A stretch of 53,113 nucleotides of DNA from Micavibrio sp. (GCA_019634145.1 JAHQVU010000033.1:1-53113); one strand, 5' to 3'. Counted from the stretch's first letter, positions 25,644 through 34,857 are shown. The notes: generated from the letters alone by a model not told the origin. Translations and numbers: made by a program.

Positions 25644-26558
25644 TTATTTTCTATTTTGTGGTCTCAGTTTCAGTTTGGTTGAATCCAAAGTATAGGTCGC
25701 GCCGACAATTAAGGGTGAATTTTTTTGCGCATGACCAAAGGACCCACCTGCAACAATCGGGATGTTTAATTCCTCAAAACTATCCTTAAAAATATCACCC
25801 AATGTAAAGCCATATGGGCGGGCGCTGTCTTTAAGGCCGGTAAATTCCCCTAGTACGATGCCTTTAACATCATTGAACACACCCAAACGCTTTAGGTGCA
25901 ATAGCATGCGGTCTATATGGCTGAGCTCTTCATTACAATCTTCGAGAAATAAGATGCCGCCATTCCAGAAATTATTCGGAAGTGTCTGCGGTAAGTACTG
26001 GAATAGGCTGAGATTTCCACCGATTAGCGGCCCAGTGGCAACGCCCTTATTCAAAAATTTAGCATCTTTCAGGTCGAGGCTGGCTGCACTTAAGTCACCT
26101 GTAAGAGCGGCGAGTGTTGTATCGAGATTTTGTGATGTATGAAGTTGTCGAAAAACCGGCGCGTGGTAACCGGCTAGGCCGCAATGTGCATAAAGCGCAT
26201 TCAGCACAACGGTTACATCACTGAAACCGATCAATGGTTTTTCTGCGCTTTCACAGCGCTTGAAATCAATATGATCGATAAAATGCAGCGCACGATTGCC
26301 GCCGCCAGCTGCCCATATTGCCTTAACATCAGAATTGTTCAATAGGCTGTAAAACGCCTCAAGTTTGTCTTGTACCAAACCTGCGGATTGATTGTAGCGC
26401 AAATATGTTTGCGGGTGTATGAGGGCCCTAAAGCCACGTTTTTCTAGTGCAGCAGCGGATGCTTCTATATCGCTTTTTTCAACGTAGCTTGATGGGGCGA
26501 ATACGCCAATACAGTCGCCCTTTTTCAAGGGGGCGGGGATTTGAGCGGCCTTAGCCAT
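25644..26558 (-). CDS. ldcA: LD-carboxypeptidase (S66 family)
   Basis: This enzyme removes the terminal D-alanine from tetrapeptide stems during peptidoglycan recycling. The 304 residues match family length. Motifs are GDCIGVFAPSSYVE at the start, AIWAAGGGNRAL, the Ser nucleophile in IGFSDVTVV (near residue 108), the Glu in LFLEDCNEELSHIDRML and the His in GGSFGHAQKNSPLIVG, giving a complete Ser-Glu-His triad. There is no signal peptide, consistent with a cytoplasmic recycling role. The start overlaps the DHH gene by 8 bases, so they are coupled. Confidence 0.9.
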   Translation of the reverse strand: MAKAAQIPAPLKKGDCIGVFAPSSYVEKSDIEASAAALEKRGFRALIHPQTYLRYNQSAGLVQDKLEAFYSLLNNSDVKAIWAAGGGNRALHFIDHIDFKRCESAEKPLIGFSDVTVVLNALYAHCGLAGYHAPVFRQLHTSQNLDTTLAALTGDLSAASLDLKDAKFLNKGVATGPLIGGNLSLFQYLPQTLPNNFWNGGILFLEDCNEELSHIDRMLLHLKRLGVFNDVKGIVLGEFTGLKDSARPYGFTLGDIFKDSFEELNIPIVAGGSFGHAQKNSPLIVGATYTLDSTKLKLRPQNRK

Positions 26559-27528
26559 CGGCGTTGATGGTCTTTATAATCTCGCGGAGTTTTTCTTCGG
26601 CCCTGAGGTTTTCAACCTGACAGGTTCCTGCCGCATTATGTCCGCCGCCGCCATATTTCAGGCATAAATCGCCAACGTTAGTGTTGCTTGTGCGGTTTAG
26701 AATAGATTTTCCAATAGCAAAGACGGTGTTTTGTTTATTCTTCCCCCACAGAACGTGAAGCGAGATGTTCGCTTGCGGGAAAAGGGCGTATACAATAAAG
26801 CGGTTTGCTGACCATATTGTTTCTTCTTTACGGTAATCCAGCACGACCAATTTTTCATATACGGTAGAGCAACGCTCTATTTGTTCGCGTGCTTTTAATT
26901 GGTGATCAAAATAAAGATCTACACGTTCAGCCACGTCAGGAAGTTTTAATATATCATCGATGTCATTATGGTTACGACAATAATCAATGAGCTTCATCAT
27001 GAGCTGATAGTTTGAAATATTAAATTCCTTGAAGCGTCCTAATCCTGTGCGCGAATCCATGATAAAGCTTAGAAGCTCCCAACCGTCGGGGGAGAGGATA
27101 TCTTCTTTGGTAAAGCGCGCTGCATCGGCTTTATCCACGCCTTCCATCATTGCATTTGATACATTTGGGAAAGTCTGTGCGCCGCCAAAATATTCGTAAA
27201 CGACGCGCGCCGCAGATGGTGCTTTCGGATCTATTATATGATTATCAATATTGCTATCTACGCGCTTAGTCTCACTGGCGTGGTGGTCAAAGGCCATATA
27301 TACGCCTTCGGCATAGGGAAGGTTAGTGGTGATGTCCGTATCGCGCACATCTATAAGACCATCTTGCATATCTTTGGGGTGCGCAAATGTAACCTCATCC
27401 ACGACCCCTAATTCTTTTAGGAGTACACCACACACAAGCCCATCCATATCACTGCGTGTAATAAGTCTGTATTTCTTATTCGGATCAGGCATAAATTTAT
27501 TTGATTTTTCTGATAAGGCTGTGGACAT
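26551..27528 (-). CDS. DHH-family phosphoesterase
   Basis: I chose the ATG at 27528 (MSTALSEKSN) because an AGGAG site lies upstream; an in-frame ATG at 27588 would extend by 20 residues without support. The 325-residue protein has the DHH domain with RSDMDGLVCG, the metal-binding FDHHASE (near residue 80) and a DHHA1-type end GGGGHNAAGTCQV. It has no TM or CBS domains. These family members act on phosphoesters such as polyphosphate, short oligonucleotides (nanoRNase) or cyclic dinucleotides. The substrate is open; a nanoRNA or PAP phosphatase role is possible. It overlaps ldcA by 8 bases. Confidence 0.85.
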   Translation of the reverse strand: MSTALSEKSNKFMPDPNKKYRLITRSDMDGLVCGVLLKELGVVDEVTFAHPKDMQDGLIDVRDTDITTNLPYAEGVYMAFDHHASETKRVDSNIDNHIIDPKAPSAARVVYEYFGGAQTFPNVSNAMMEGVDKADAARFTKEDILSPDGWELLSFIMDSRTGLGRFKEFNISNYQLMMKLIDYCRNHNDIDDILKLPDVAERVDLYFDHQLKAREQIERCSTVYEKLVVLDYRKEETIWSANRFIVYALFPQANISLHVLWGKNKQNTVFAIGKSILNRTSNTNVGDLCLKYGGGGHNAAGTCQVENLRAEEKLREIIKTINADG

Positions 27529-27643
27529 AGGAGAGCTCCTTTTGCGAGTGGGTGCGCGATTGTCTATACTTTTGAATATATAATACAATATTTTTAGGTG
27601 TCTTTGGATAAAGAATTCTTAAAATATTTAGAGATTTAAAAAG

Positions 27644-27680
27644 AAAAAGCGCCAACAACACGCGGCGCTTTAAAAAAAAC
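27644..27680 (-). terminator. Terminator after clpX
   Basis: aaagcgcc (27646-27653) and ggcgcttt (27664-27671) form an 8-bp stem around a 10-base loop. It is followed on the minus strand by a T-run (27641-27648 read in reverse). It isolates clpX from the DHH gene downstream. Confidence 0.85.
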
Positions 27681-27695
27681 TGTTTTAAGGCAGGC

Positions 27696-28991
27696 TTACT
27701 TAGATACCACTTCGGATTTAGCCTCTTTTTCTTCTTTTTTCTTGGCAGGTTTCTTACCTTTTACAATTTTAGGCTCTTTATGGTCTGTTACTGTCTCTTC
27801 CTCAATAATAATTTCTGAGGCATCCAGATCGGGAAGTTCGAACATCGTATCAAGGAGCATGTTCTCAAGAATTGAACGAAGTCCACGTGCACCGGTTTTA
27901 CGCTCGATCGCGCGCTTGGCAATGGCTTTCAATGCATCATCGGTAAAGGTCAAATCAACACCTTCAATATCGAATAGTTTTTGATATTGCTTAGTCAATG
28001 CGTTCTTCGGCTCTGTCAGGATAGAGATCAACGCATCTTCATCCAGGTCTTCCAATGTTGCGATAACCGGCAAGCGGCCAACGAATTCAGGAATAAGGCC
28101 GTAGCGAAGCAAATCTTCTGGCTCAAGCTCTTTGAAAAGCTCTCCTATACCGCGATCATCAAGATTCTTGACATCCGCGCCAAAGCCGATTGTTGTGCCG
28201 CGTCCACGCGCGGCAATAACTTTATCAAGACCTGCAAACGCACCGCCACAGATAAATAGGATGTTAGCTGTATCAACTTGCAAGAACTCTTGTTGAGGAT
28301 GTTTTCGACCGCCCTGTGGAGGAACAGAAGCAACTGTTCCTTCCATCAATTTCAAAAGAGCTTGCTGCACACCTTCACCCGATACATCGCGTGTGATGGA
28401 TGGGTTATCGGATTTACGTGAAACCTTGTCGATCTCATCGATATACACAATACCTTTTTGAGCGCGCTCAACGTTGTAATCTGAAGATTGCAGAAGTTTA
28501 AGCACAATGTTTTCCACATCTTCACCCACATAACCGGCTTCGGTCAGGGTAGTGGCATCGGCCATGGTGAAAGGCACATCAAGAATGCGCGCCAATGTTT
28601 GGGCAAGCAATGTCTTACCACACCCAGTTGGGCCGCAAAGAAGAATGTTAGATTTCGCAAGCTCGATTTCCGCGCCTGACCCGGTTGCACCGTGTTCAAG
28701 GCGTTTATAGTGGTTATGAACTGCAACTGAGAGGACGCGTTTGGCACGCGATTGGCCTATAACATAATCATCAAGAATTTGCTTTATTTCGGCAGGTGTA
28801 GGAACGCTCTCTCCATCACGTACAAGTTGTGTCTTATCTTCTTCACGGATAATATCCATGCAGAGTTCAACACACTCGTTACATACAAAAACATTCGGGC
28901 CTGCGATAAGCTTTCTGACCTCGTGCTGGCTTTTGCCGCAGAAGGAACAGTAGAGAGTGTTTTTGCTATCGCTTTTATCTGATTTACTCAT
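27696..28991 (-). CDS. clpX: ATP-dependent Clp protease ATP-binding subunit ClpX
   Basis: ClpX unfolds substrates for ClpP; in alphaproteobacteria it degrades cell-cycle regulators. The 431 residues contain the N-terminal zinc finger (CSFCGKSQ ... CNECVELC), Walker [13 protein letters not shown], the pore loop [12 protein letters not shown], Walker [10 protein letters not shown], the IGF loop GTTIGFGAD and sensor regions. The C-terminus carries a Lys/Glu-rich tail of about 25 residues. clpP and lon, its usual neighbours, are not here. A divergent region upstream (28992-29126) is shared with sufE. Confidence 0.97.
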   Translation of the reverse strand: MSKSDKSDSKNTLYCSFCGKSQHEVRKLIAGPNVFVCNECVELCMDIIREEDKTQLVRDGESVPTPAEIKQILDDYVIGQSRAKRVLSVAVHNHYKRLEHGATGSGAEIELAKSNILLCGPTGCGKTLLAQTLARILDVPFTMADATTLTEAGYVGEDVENIVLKLLQSSDYNVERAQKGIVYIDEIDKVSRKSDNPSITRDVSGEGVQQALLKLMEGTVASVPPQGGRKHPQQEFLQVDTANILFICGGAFAGLDKVIAARGRGTTIGFGADVKNLDDRGIGELFKELEPEDLLRYGLIPEFVGRLPVIATLEDLDEDALISILTEPKNALTKQYQKLFDIEGVDLTFTDDALKAIAKRAIERKTGARGLRSILENMLLDTMFELPDLDASEIIIEEETVTDHKEPKIVKGKKPAKKKEEKEAKSEVVSK

Positions 28992-29126
28992 GGAAGAGAT
29001 GATCCACTTTGGTGAGGGTTATTATTATTTCTGATTCCAATCTAACGAAGGCATTCACCCTTAGGCAAGCCCTATATTTAAATTTCCTGCTTTTTCTTTA
29101 GCTTATAATTCTATATAGAACGGTGT

Positions 29127-29528
29127 ATGATAAAAGAAACACTTCAAGATTTGATCGAAAATTTCGCGCTTTTCGAAGATTGGGAAGAGCGATATCGCTA
29201 TTTAATTGACCTTGGGCGTACGTTGCCGCCTATGGATGAAGCCCTGAAAACCGATGAAACATTGGTTCGTGGGTGTACCAGCCGCGTGTGGATTAAAGAG
29301 GAATTAAACGACGGCGTTTTAAAGTTTAAAGCCGACAGCGATGCCCACATCGTACGCGGGCTAATAGCAATTCTCGATCGTGCCTATCAAGGAATCGCGC
29401 TGGAAAAAATTTCGACGGTGGATATTGAAGGGGCATTCGCGCAGATCGGCCTTGATCAGAACCTGTCGCCCAACCGCCGCAGCGGCTTTTACGCAATGGT
29501 TGAGCGGATTAAAGGATGTGCTAAATAG
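29127..29528 (+). CDS. sufE: SufE-type cysteine desulfurase activator
   Basis: SufE accepts sulfur from SufS for iron-sulfur cluster assembly. The 133-residue protein starts DLIENFALFEDWEERYRYLIDLGR, a family signature, and has the sulfur-accepting C50 in LVRGCTSRVW with the typical region AILDRAYQG downstream. No suf operon is next to it, a common arrangement in alphaproteobacteria. A TATAAT lies 17 bases upstream of the ATG (29104-29109), suggesting a very short leader. It ends four bases before the convergent secreted gene. Confidence 0.94.
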   Translation: MIKETLQDLIENFALFEDWEERYRYLIDLGRTLPPMDEALKTDETLVRGCTSRVWIKEELNDGVLKFKADSDAHIVRGLIAILDRAYQGIALEKISTVDIEGAFAQIGLDQNLSPNRRSGFYAMVERIKGCAK

Positions 29529-29532
29529 GCGC

Positions 29533-30153
29533 CTATTCTTTGGCGCTGTTTTCCATCTCCGACTTTGCACCGACGGTGCGCAGGATGTTGCTGAACATCT
29601 CGTCCGCCTCGGGCAGGGCTTCACCGATCAATTCGGCTTCGATTGTCATCGCGGATTTTTGCCCGATCCACATCTGCGAGATATAGATCATATCACTTTT
29701 GCCAAGCTTGCCTTCACCGACCAGTCCAGCTTGCTTATAGCCATTACCCTGACGAAAGGCGACGTTATGTGTTGTCACAACCGAATCTTTAGTCATGGCA
29801 ACAAGAGTGGCTTTCATCACATCCTCGCCATATTGCTCATAAACGGCCTTATCAATTTTGTTGCAGGTCATGCGAACATTAACGCTGGCCGACATATCGA
29901 AAACCTTGGTGAAGCTAGCCTTGTCAAAACAACGTTTATTGGCTGTATCTTCGCATTCCTCTCCGACCATCGGCTCACTAGGGAAGGTCGCAGTAAACTC
30001 ACAATCTTCCGGCGCGTAAGTGTAGGGTTTTATCTCTGTGATTTCTATCTCTTCCTGTGCATTCGCAGTCATTGCGAGGAGGCAAAGAGCCGACGCGGCA
30101 ATCCATATGGGGTGCTTCGCATATGCTCGCAATGACGTTTTGAGCGTAATCAT
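29533..30153 (-). CDS. Secreted protein whose signal peptide lies in a palindromic repeat
   Basis: I chose the ATG at 30153, which overlaps the hisS stop (ATGA); an upstream ATG at 30168 is in frame. The 206-residue product has a signal peptide with an Arg/Lys n-region, an Ala/Leu core and a likely cut after ANA (residue 32). The mature part has four clustered Cys (DCEFTA, GEECED, KRCFD, MTCNKID) and an amphipathic beta-rich remainder. No family is recognised. Residues 6-29 lie inside an inverted repeat of dispersed type (30068-30136). Four of the cysteines lie within about 50 residues, suggesting two disulphides in the periplasm. Confidence 0.7.
   Translation of the reverse strand: MITLKTSLRAYAKHPIWIAASALCLLAMTANAQEEIEITEIKPYTYAPEDCEFTATFPSEPMVGEECEDTANKRCFDKASFTKVFDMSASVNVRMTCNKIDKAVYEQYGEDVMKATLVAMTKDSVVTTHNVAFRQGNGYKQAGLVGEGKLGKSDMIYISQMWIGQKSAMTIEAELIGEALPEADEMFSNILRTVGAKSEMENSAKE
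30068..30136. repeat. Palindromic dispersed-type repeat inside a coding region
   Basis: The terminal arms gtcattgcgag (30068-30078) and ctcgcaatgac (30126-30136) are perfect 11-base inverted repeats. The 69-base element carries the internal block ccgacgcggcaatccatatg. This arrangement is widely seen as short palindromic repeats in alphaproteobacterial genomes, including Rickettsiales. Here it encodes, in frame, part of the signal peptide of the secreted gene. There is only one copy in the window; the copy number elsewhere is unknown. Confidence 0.75.
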
Positions 30154-31502
30154 TTCGCTGGCTCCCATGTGTTCGGATCGGCTTCGCCCTGATCACCCGT
30201 GGCAAGGTCTTTCACCTTATGCCCGTCCGCACTAACATACCAGATATACGGGATTTTCTTGTTATCCGCATATTTAAAGTGCTTTTCCCATTTTTTGACC
30301 GTGTAATAAACCTCGACATTAATGCCGCGTGCGCGAAGTGTTTGCGCGGTTTTGGCCACGTCACCGCTTAGGGCTTTATCTTCGGTGTACATCAGGACAT
30401 GCGCCGGAGACTTTGCGCCTTCGGGTAATTTTCCATGTTGACGCATAACATCAAACAGGCGCGTAAAGCCGATGGATATACCAACGCCCGGAAGGTGCTT
30501 ATTAATATAACTCCCCGCCAAATCATCATACCGCCCACCACTGCAAACAGAACCTGTGAACTCCGGCACATCCAAAAGCTGCGTTTCATAGACTGTGCCC
30601 GTGTAGTAATCCAAACCACGTACGATGCTAAGGTCAGCCACCACTGCACCCTCTGGAAGGTGAGCGAGTTGCTGTAAAACCTTTCCTAACTCTTCAACTC
30701 CGTCTTGAAGGAGGCTGTTTGTTTCTAATCCAACGTACTCTGATATCTTAGAATAGAAATCTTTTGCGGAAAGTTTGCATTCTGCAAATCGAATAATTTG
30801 CTCCGCTTCAATGTCATTCATATCTATTTCATCAATTAGAATTTTGCGAACTTCGCCTTTGCCAATCTTCTCAAATTTATCAATGGCTCTTAAAACGTCT
30901 TGGTGCAGGTCATAATCTAAGTCACATTCATCCAAATACCCCAACAAGATCTTCCGATTACTCACCCGCAACTGCACGCGCCCGATATCAAGGCTTGCCA
31001 GCGCTTCATAGCAAATCGCCGCCACTTCCGCATCAAAGGCTAGCGGCAGGTTGTCGACATTGATCACATCGATATCGCATTGATAAAACTCGCGCATACG
31101 CCCAACTTGAGGTCTCTCGCCGCGCCAAACCTTTTGCATCTGGTATCGTTTAAACGGGAAGGTCAAATTATTGAAGTTCTGCGCCACATAGCGCGCAAAC
31201 GGCACTGTTTGGTCAAAGTGCAACGCGAGGCGTGCCTCTTTCTTATCGCCCCCGTTATTATCCATTTCGGCCTGCAAACGCTCCAGCACGTAAATTTCTT
31301 TATCCACGTCTTCGCCCTTGGCGGCAATAACCTCCAGCTCTTCCACCGAAGCCGTCTCAATATTGCAATAGCCATAGCTTTCGAACTTGGCTCTGATCTT
31401 ATCCAGCCAATTTTGCTCAACGGCGCGCACTTCGGGAAGCCATTCGGGAAACCCCGAAATAGGGCGGGGCTTATAAATCTGTTTTTTTGCTTTCTCACTC
31501 AT
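30150..31502 (-). CDS. hisS: Histidyl-tRNA synthetase, divergent type
   Basis: This class II synthetase charges tRNA-His. The 450 residues contain RGLDYYTGTVYE (HisRS motif), the motif 3 GGRYDDL, GISIGFTRLF and a C-terminal anticodon-binding domain. The N-terminus reads PISGFPEWLP instead of the usual bacterial RGTxDxLP. The motif-2 region has LALHFDQTVPFARYVAQ and KRYQMQKVWRGERPQ, resembling the archaeal/eukaryotic-type LRYDLTVPFARY pattern rather than bacterial LRPEGT. The segment 30720-30960, encoding residues about 180-260, is AT-rich compared with the rest of the gene. It overlaps the following secreted gene by four bases. Confidence 0.93.
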   Translation of the reverse strand: MSEKAKKQIYKPRPISGFPEWLPEVRAVEQNWLDKIRAKFESYGYCNIETASVEELEVIAAKGEDVDKEIYVLERLQAEMDNNGGDKKEARLALHFDQTVPFARYVAQNFNNLTFPFKRYQMQKVWRGERPQVGRMREFYQCDIDVINVDNLPLAFDAEVAAICYEALASLDIGRVQLRVSNRKILLGYLDECDLDYDLHQDVLRAIDKFEKIGKGEVRKILIDEIDMNDIEAEQIIRFAECKLSAKDFYSKISEYVGLETNSLLQDGVEELGKVLQQLAHLPEGAVVADLSIVRGLDYYTGTVYETQLLDVPEFTGSVCSGGRYDDLAGSYINKHLPGVGISIGFTRLFDVMRQHGKLPEGAKSPAHVLMYTEDKALSGDVAKTAQTLRARGINVEVYYTVKKWEKHFKYADNKKIPYIWYVSADGHKVKDLATGDQGEADPNTWEPAK

Positions 31503-31876
31503 GCCTTAAGTGATTAAGCCATACCTCCGATTTTGACAAGAGCGTAAAGCATATAATGCACTTTGACGCTTCCCTCAGTGCGTTATTATCTAAAAGAAAA
31601 ATAATATATAAACAGGGAAATATAAAATGGGGAAAAGCTCCGCCTAAAAGGATTTTTCATCCTTTTAATGATAATGGAATCACAGCGCACCGCATCGGAG
31701 GCATCCCGCTTGCCTGCTTTTTTGATTTAAAAGCTGGGAAAACATATTTATTAAGTGGCGGATTGCTTGGAAACGATTAAGGATAAGCACCCACCATATA
31801 CACGCCCGGGGTACCCGGGGTAGAAGTGTGAAAAACCTAAGAGGCCACCACAAATGCGCGGCTCCGATGGATAAGA
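31503..31876. other. Intergenic region between hisS and the CNNM gene
   Basis: This 374-base stretch has no recognised gene. A 74-residue frame (31556-31780) has no ribosome site or known similarity. A direct repeat cccgggg-ta-cccgggg occurs near 31805-31820; it can form a short GC hairpin but has no T tract. The hisS promoter should lie near 31503-31600. Confidence 0.4.
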
Positions 31877-33163
31877 TTATTGATCGATGCCTGTTTGCAT
31901 TTCTGCCGGAAGTGTTACGGCGATCTTCGTAATCTGATGGCGTTGACGATTTAGGATATCAAAACGGAAACCATGGAACGTAAAACTTTGCCCAGCTTGC
32001 GGAATCATTTGCGCTTCATAGAGTATCAAGCCCGCCAGTGTTGAATAATCTTCATCCGGCAAGCCCCACTCGAATTCACGGTTCAAGTCACGGATGGTAA
32101 CCGTTCCGTCAATCACATAGCGACCATTTTTCTGTACCAACACTCCCGGCACTGCGCGGTCATGCTCGTCATCGATCTCGCCGACGATTTCTTCCAGAAT
32201 ATCTTCCAGCGTTACAATACCCATGAACGATCCATACTCATCAACCACAATGGCAAAATGCTCCTGCTTCTCGCGAAACTCTTGCAGCTGGTCGAAGAGG
32301 TTGGTTGTCTCTGGCACAAAGCGAGGCTCGAGCATGATGTGGTGCATGTCCACCTTATCGACATCGCCTTTACATGCGCTAAGCTCGCGCAATAGCAACT
32401 TGGCATGGATGACCCCAATGATATTGTCCATATCATCCTGCCATACTGGGATACGAGTGTGAGGGCTTTCCAGCACTATGTCGATAATATCTTGCATCTT
32501 CGCATCGGCATCTGCCATCGTCACAATTCTGCGGTGGGTCATAATGTCTTCCACAGGAACATCGGCAAGCTCCAGAATAGAGCGCAGCATCGCGCGCTGT
32601 TCTTGCGTTTCTTGCTCTGGCCCTTGGTGCATCTCAATCACTCCGCGCAGCAATTCCAGGTGTGATCCTGCTGAAACTTTGGAAATATCGATGCCAAACA
32701 GCCTCAAAGTCATGCGCGCGATCCATGTGACCATCTCGGTAATTGGGGCAAAAATGAGGATTATCACCCTGATAATTGGCGCAATACGCATAGACAGGCT
32801 TTCTGCATGATGCAGGGCATATGTCTTTGGTAATACTTCCGCGAAGATAAGTACCAGCATTGTCATGACCAGAGTTGCGTATACTACGCCTGCTTCACCG
32901 ACCATCTTGATCAACACACTTGTGGCAAGGGCGGAGGCTAGAATGTTTACGAGGTTGTTACCTAAAAGCAGCGCGCCGATCATGCGGTCTTTCTGGTCGC
33001 GAATGCGATTGACCATCGCTGCCCGATTGTTGCCTTCCTTCTCGCGGTTAATCATTCGTACGCGGGATGCGCCCGTAAGTGCAGTTTCGGAGCTAGAAAA
33101 GAATGCTGAAAACAGCAGGAGGACAAATATAATTACGACAGGGATGAGAATTTCGATGACCAT
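31877..33163 (-). CDS. CNNM/CorC-type membrane protein with CBS domains
   Basis: This is an HlyC/CorC family inner-membrane protein linked to magnesium and cobalt efflux or sensing. The 428 residues hold an N-terminal CNNM (DUF21) domain with four hydrophobic segments. They include SSSETALTGASRVR after the first segment, GNNLVNILASALATSVL, and AEVLPKTYALHH. A CBS pair follows (MTHRRIVTMADADAKMQDI ... GVIHAKLLLRE and the second ending in DEYGSFMGIVTLEDILEEIVGEI). The transporter-associated C-terminal domain has DGTVTIRDLNREFEWGLP. It overlaps the aroB 3' end by 31 bases, so it is coupled to aroB. The order aroK-aroB-CNNM is common in alphaproteobacteria. Confidence 0.93.
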   Translation of the reverse strand: MVIEILIPVVIIFVLLLFSAFFSSSETALTGASRVRMINREKEGNNRAAMVNRIRDQKDRMIGALLLGNNLVNILASALATSVLIKMVGEAGVVYATLVMTMLVLIFAEVLPKTYALHHAESLSMRIAPIIRVIILIFAPITEMVTWIARMTLRLFGIDISKVSAGSHLELLRGVIEMHQGPEQETQEQRAMLRSILELADVPVEDIMTHRRIVTMADADAKMQDIIDIVLESPHTRIPVWQDDMDNIIGVIHAKLLLRELSACKGDVDKVDMHHIMLEPRFVPETTNLFDQLQEFREKQEHFAIVVDEYGSFMGIVTLEDILEEIVGEIDDEHDRAVPGVLVQKNGRYVIDGTVTIRDLNREFEWGLPDEDYSTLAGLILYEAQMIPQAGQSFTFHGFRFDILNRQRHQITKIAVTLPAEMQTGIDQ

Positions 33164-34296
33164 AATCCTCTGCCTCCCTTCCGTTCGCCGCCAAGTGAAT
33201 CTATGAGGACATCGCGTACGAGTGTTTCCGGTACATCGCCGCTTGTAAAGGCATCGCCGATACCGTTGACGAGTATAAATACCATATTCCCGCTTACAAC
33301 CTTTTTGTCGCGGCGCATAATGTCAATCAGCCTATCCACATTGGTTGAGAGCTTCTCGACCTCATAGGCATGTGTAGGTAAACCGATATGCATGAAGTGA
33401 CGCTCGACAAGCTCTAAATCTTTTCGTGGACATAGTCCCAAACGCACAGATAAATCAAAGGCCATTACAGTGCCAATGGCCACGGCCTCACCGTGCAGTA
33501 ATGTGCCGTTATATCCCGCTTCCGCTTCAAGTGCATGGCCAAATGTGTGGCCGAGATTGAGAAGAGCACGGCGTCCGCGCTCCTGTTCGTCTTTTTCCAC
33601 TATCTTGGCCTTGGCGCGGCAACTGGTCTCTATGGCATATGCCACGGCAGTTTCGTCCAACGCAATAACCTTATCCGCATTATCCTCGAGCCATTCGAAA
33701 AAGCCACGATTTTGAATGAGTCCGTATTTGAAAACCTCCGCATATCCTGCCAGCAACTCGCGCTGGGGAAGGGTTTTAAGTGTCTCAATGTCTGCTACAA
33801 CGGCGCCTGGTTGATAAAACGCGCCAATCAGGTTTTTGCCCTGTTTCGTATTAATGCCGGTCTTCCCGCCGACCGAGCTGTCAACCTGTGAGAGCAGGGT
33901 GGTTGGCACCTGAATGTATGGTACGCCGCGCATAGCGATCGAAGCGCAAAAGCCAGTTAAATCACCGATTACCCCTCCACCCACGGCTATAACCATTGAA
34001 TTGCGGTTCAGGCCGTTTTGCAGGAAAAAGTTGGAAACTTTTTGAACTTCTTCGAAAGATTTCGTTTTTTCACCGGCAGGGAGTGTTATAAGTTTTACGT
34101 TGCCTTCCGTATGCTTTGTGAGGTTGTCTACGACCAATTGTGCGTATGATTCTACATTTTTATCGGTAACAACGAAAATGTTGCGCTTGCCCAATTCATT
34201 AGGCACAAAATCATGTATGCGATTTAACAACCCTGCACCGACATAAATGTCATAGGAGCGCTTATCCAGATTAATTGTAAGAATTCTCGTTTCCAT
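33133..34296 (-). CDS. aroB: 3-dehydroquinate synthase
   Basis: This NAD- and zinc-dependent second step of the shikimate pathway makes 3-dehydroquinate from DAHP. The 387 residues are slightly longer than usual because of a C-terminal tail (GGERKGGRGLWSSKFSS). Motifs are AVGGGVIGDLTGFCASIAMRG, PTTLLSQVDSSVGGKTGIN, AGYAEVFKYGLI, NLGHTFGHALEAEAGY and LLHGEAVAIGTVMA with the zinc-binding His residues. The 3' tail lies in the overlap with the CNNM gene, so it may be shaped by that overlap. It follows aroK by 42 bases. Confidence 0.97.
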   Translation of the reverse strand: METRILTINLDKRSYDIYVGAGLLNRIHDFVPNELGKRNIFVVTDKNVESYAQLVVDNLTKHTEGNVKLITLPAGEKTKSFEEVQKVSNFFLQNGLNRNSMVIAVGGGVIGDLTGFCASIAMRGVPYIQVPTTLLSQVDSSVGGKTGINTKQGKNLIGAFYQPGAVVADIETLKTLPQRELLAGYAEVFKYGLIQNRGFFEWLEDNADKVIALDETAVAYAIETSCRAKAKIVEKDEQERGRRALLNLGHTFGHALEAEAGYNGTLLHGEAVAIGTVMAFDLSVRLGLCPRKDLELVERHFMHIGLPTHAYEVEKLSTNVDRLIDIMRRDKKVVSGNMVFILVNGIGDAFTSGDVPETLVRDVLIDSLGGERKGGRGLWSSKFSSLS

Positions 34297-34338
34297 TACC
34301 CATATCCATAGGGCTAAACCCCGTTAAAAACAAGGGGG

Positions 34339-34857
34339 TTATTGCGCGAAAGTATCAAGAATGAGCTGAATGTTTTGTGAGGTGTGCGTTCCGTCATTCG
34401 GGACCCGTAAATGAGCTTGCTCATAAAGCGGCTTGCGCTCTTCATATATTTTTTCAAGGGTGGCTCTGGGGTGGTCGGTATTCAGTAAGGGGCGGTTTTT
34501 GCAGGTCTTTACTCTCTCCCAGACTGTGTCCAGCGGTGCATCGATCCAAACGAGGTGACTTTGCTCTTTAAGGAGCCCGCGGGTGTCGGCATCTACTATC
34601 GCGCCCCCACCCAAAGAAATAATGCACGTATCATCCTTTAAAAGTGCAGCGATGACGGCGCGTTCAGATGCTCGAAACTTGCTTTCCCCATACTGCTCGA
34701 AGATTGCGGCAACGTTGCTATTAGCACGTTCTTCAATAACGCTATCGGTGTCAAAGAGCTTTAGGCCGCTCTTTTTTGCGAGTAAGCGCCCAATGTGGCT
34801 TTTGCCACAGCCCATGATTCCTGTGAGTGCTATGGATTTTCTGATTTTATATTTCAT
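34339..34857 (-). CDS. aroK: Shikimate kinase
   Basis: This enzyme phosphorylates shikimate at the 3-hydroxyl. The 172-residue protein has the P-loop GIMGCGKSHIGRLLA near residue 13, the DTDSVIEE shikimate site, FRASERAVI, SLGGGAIVDADTRG and the adenine-binding lid region NRPLLNTDHP with ERKPLYEQAH. The P-loop Ser is followed by His instead of the common Thr/Val. Its stop is involved in a weak hairpin (34317-34340, aacccc/ggggtt) before aroB. It is divergent from xerD across a 410-base region. Confidence 0.95.
   Translation of the reverse strand: MKYKIRKSIALTGIMGCGKSHIGRLLAKKSGLKLFDTDSVIEERANSNVAAIFEQYGESKFRASERAVIAALLKDDTCIISLGGGAIVDADTRGLLKEQSHLVWIDAPLDTVWERVKTCKNRPLLNTDHPRATLEKIYEERKPLYEQAHLRVPNDGTHTSQNIQLILDTFAQ

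Noticed and set aside
29380-30135. 251-residue plus-strand frame opposite the secreted gene
   Set aside because: It reads antisense to the signal-peptide gene and through the palindromic repeat; the start lies inside sufE.
31556-31780. 74-residue plus-strand frame between hisS and CNNM genes
   Set aside because: No ribosome site, no recognised domain and no conserved-looking composition; left as intergenic.
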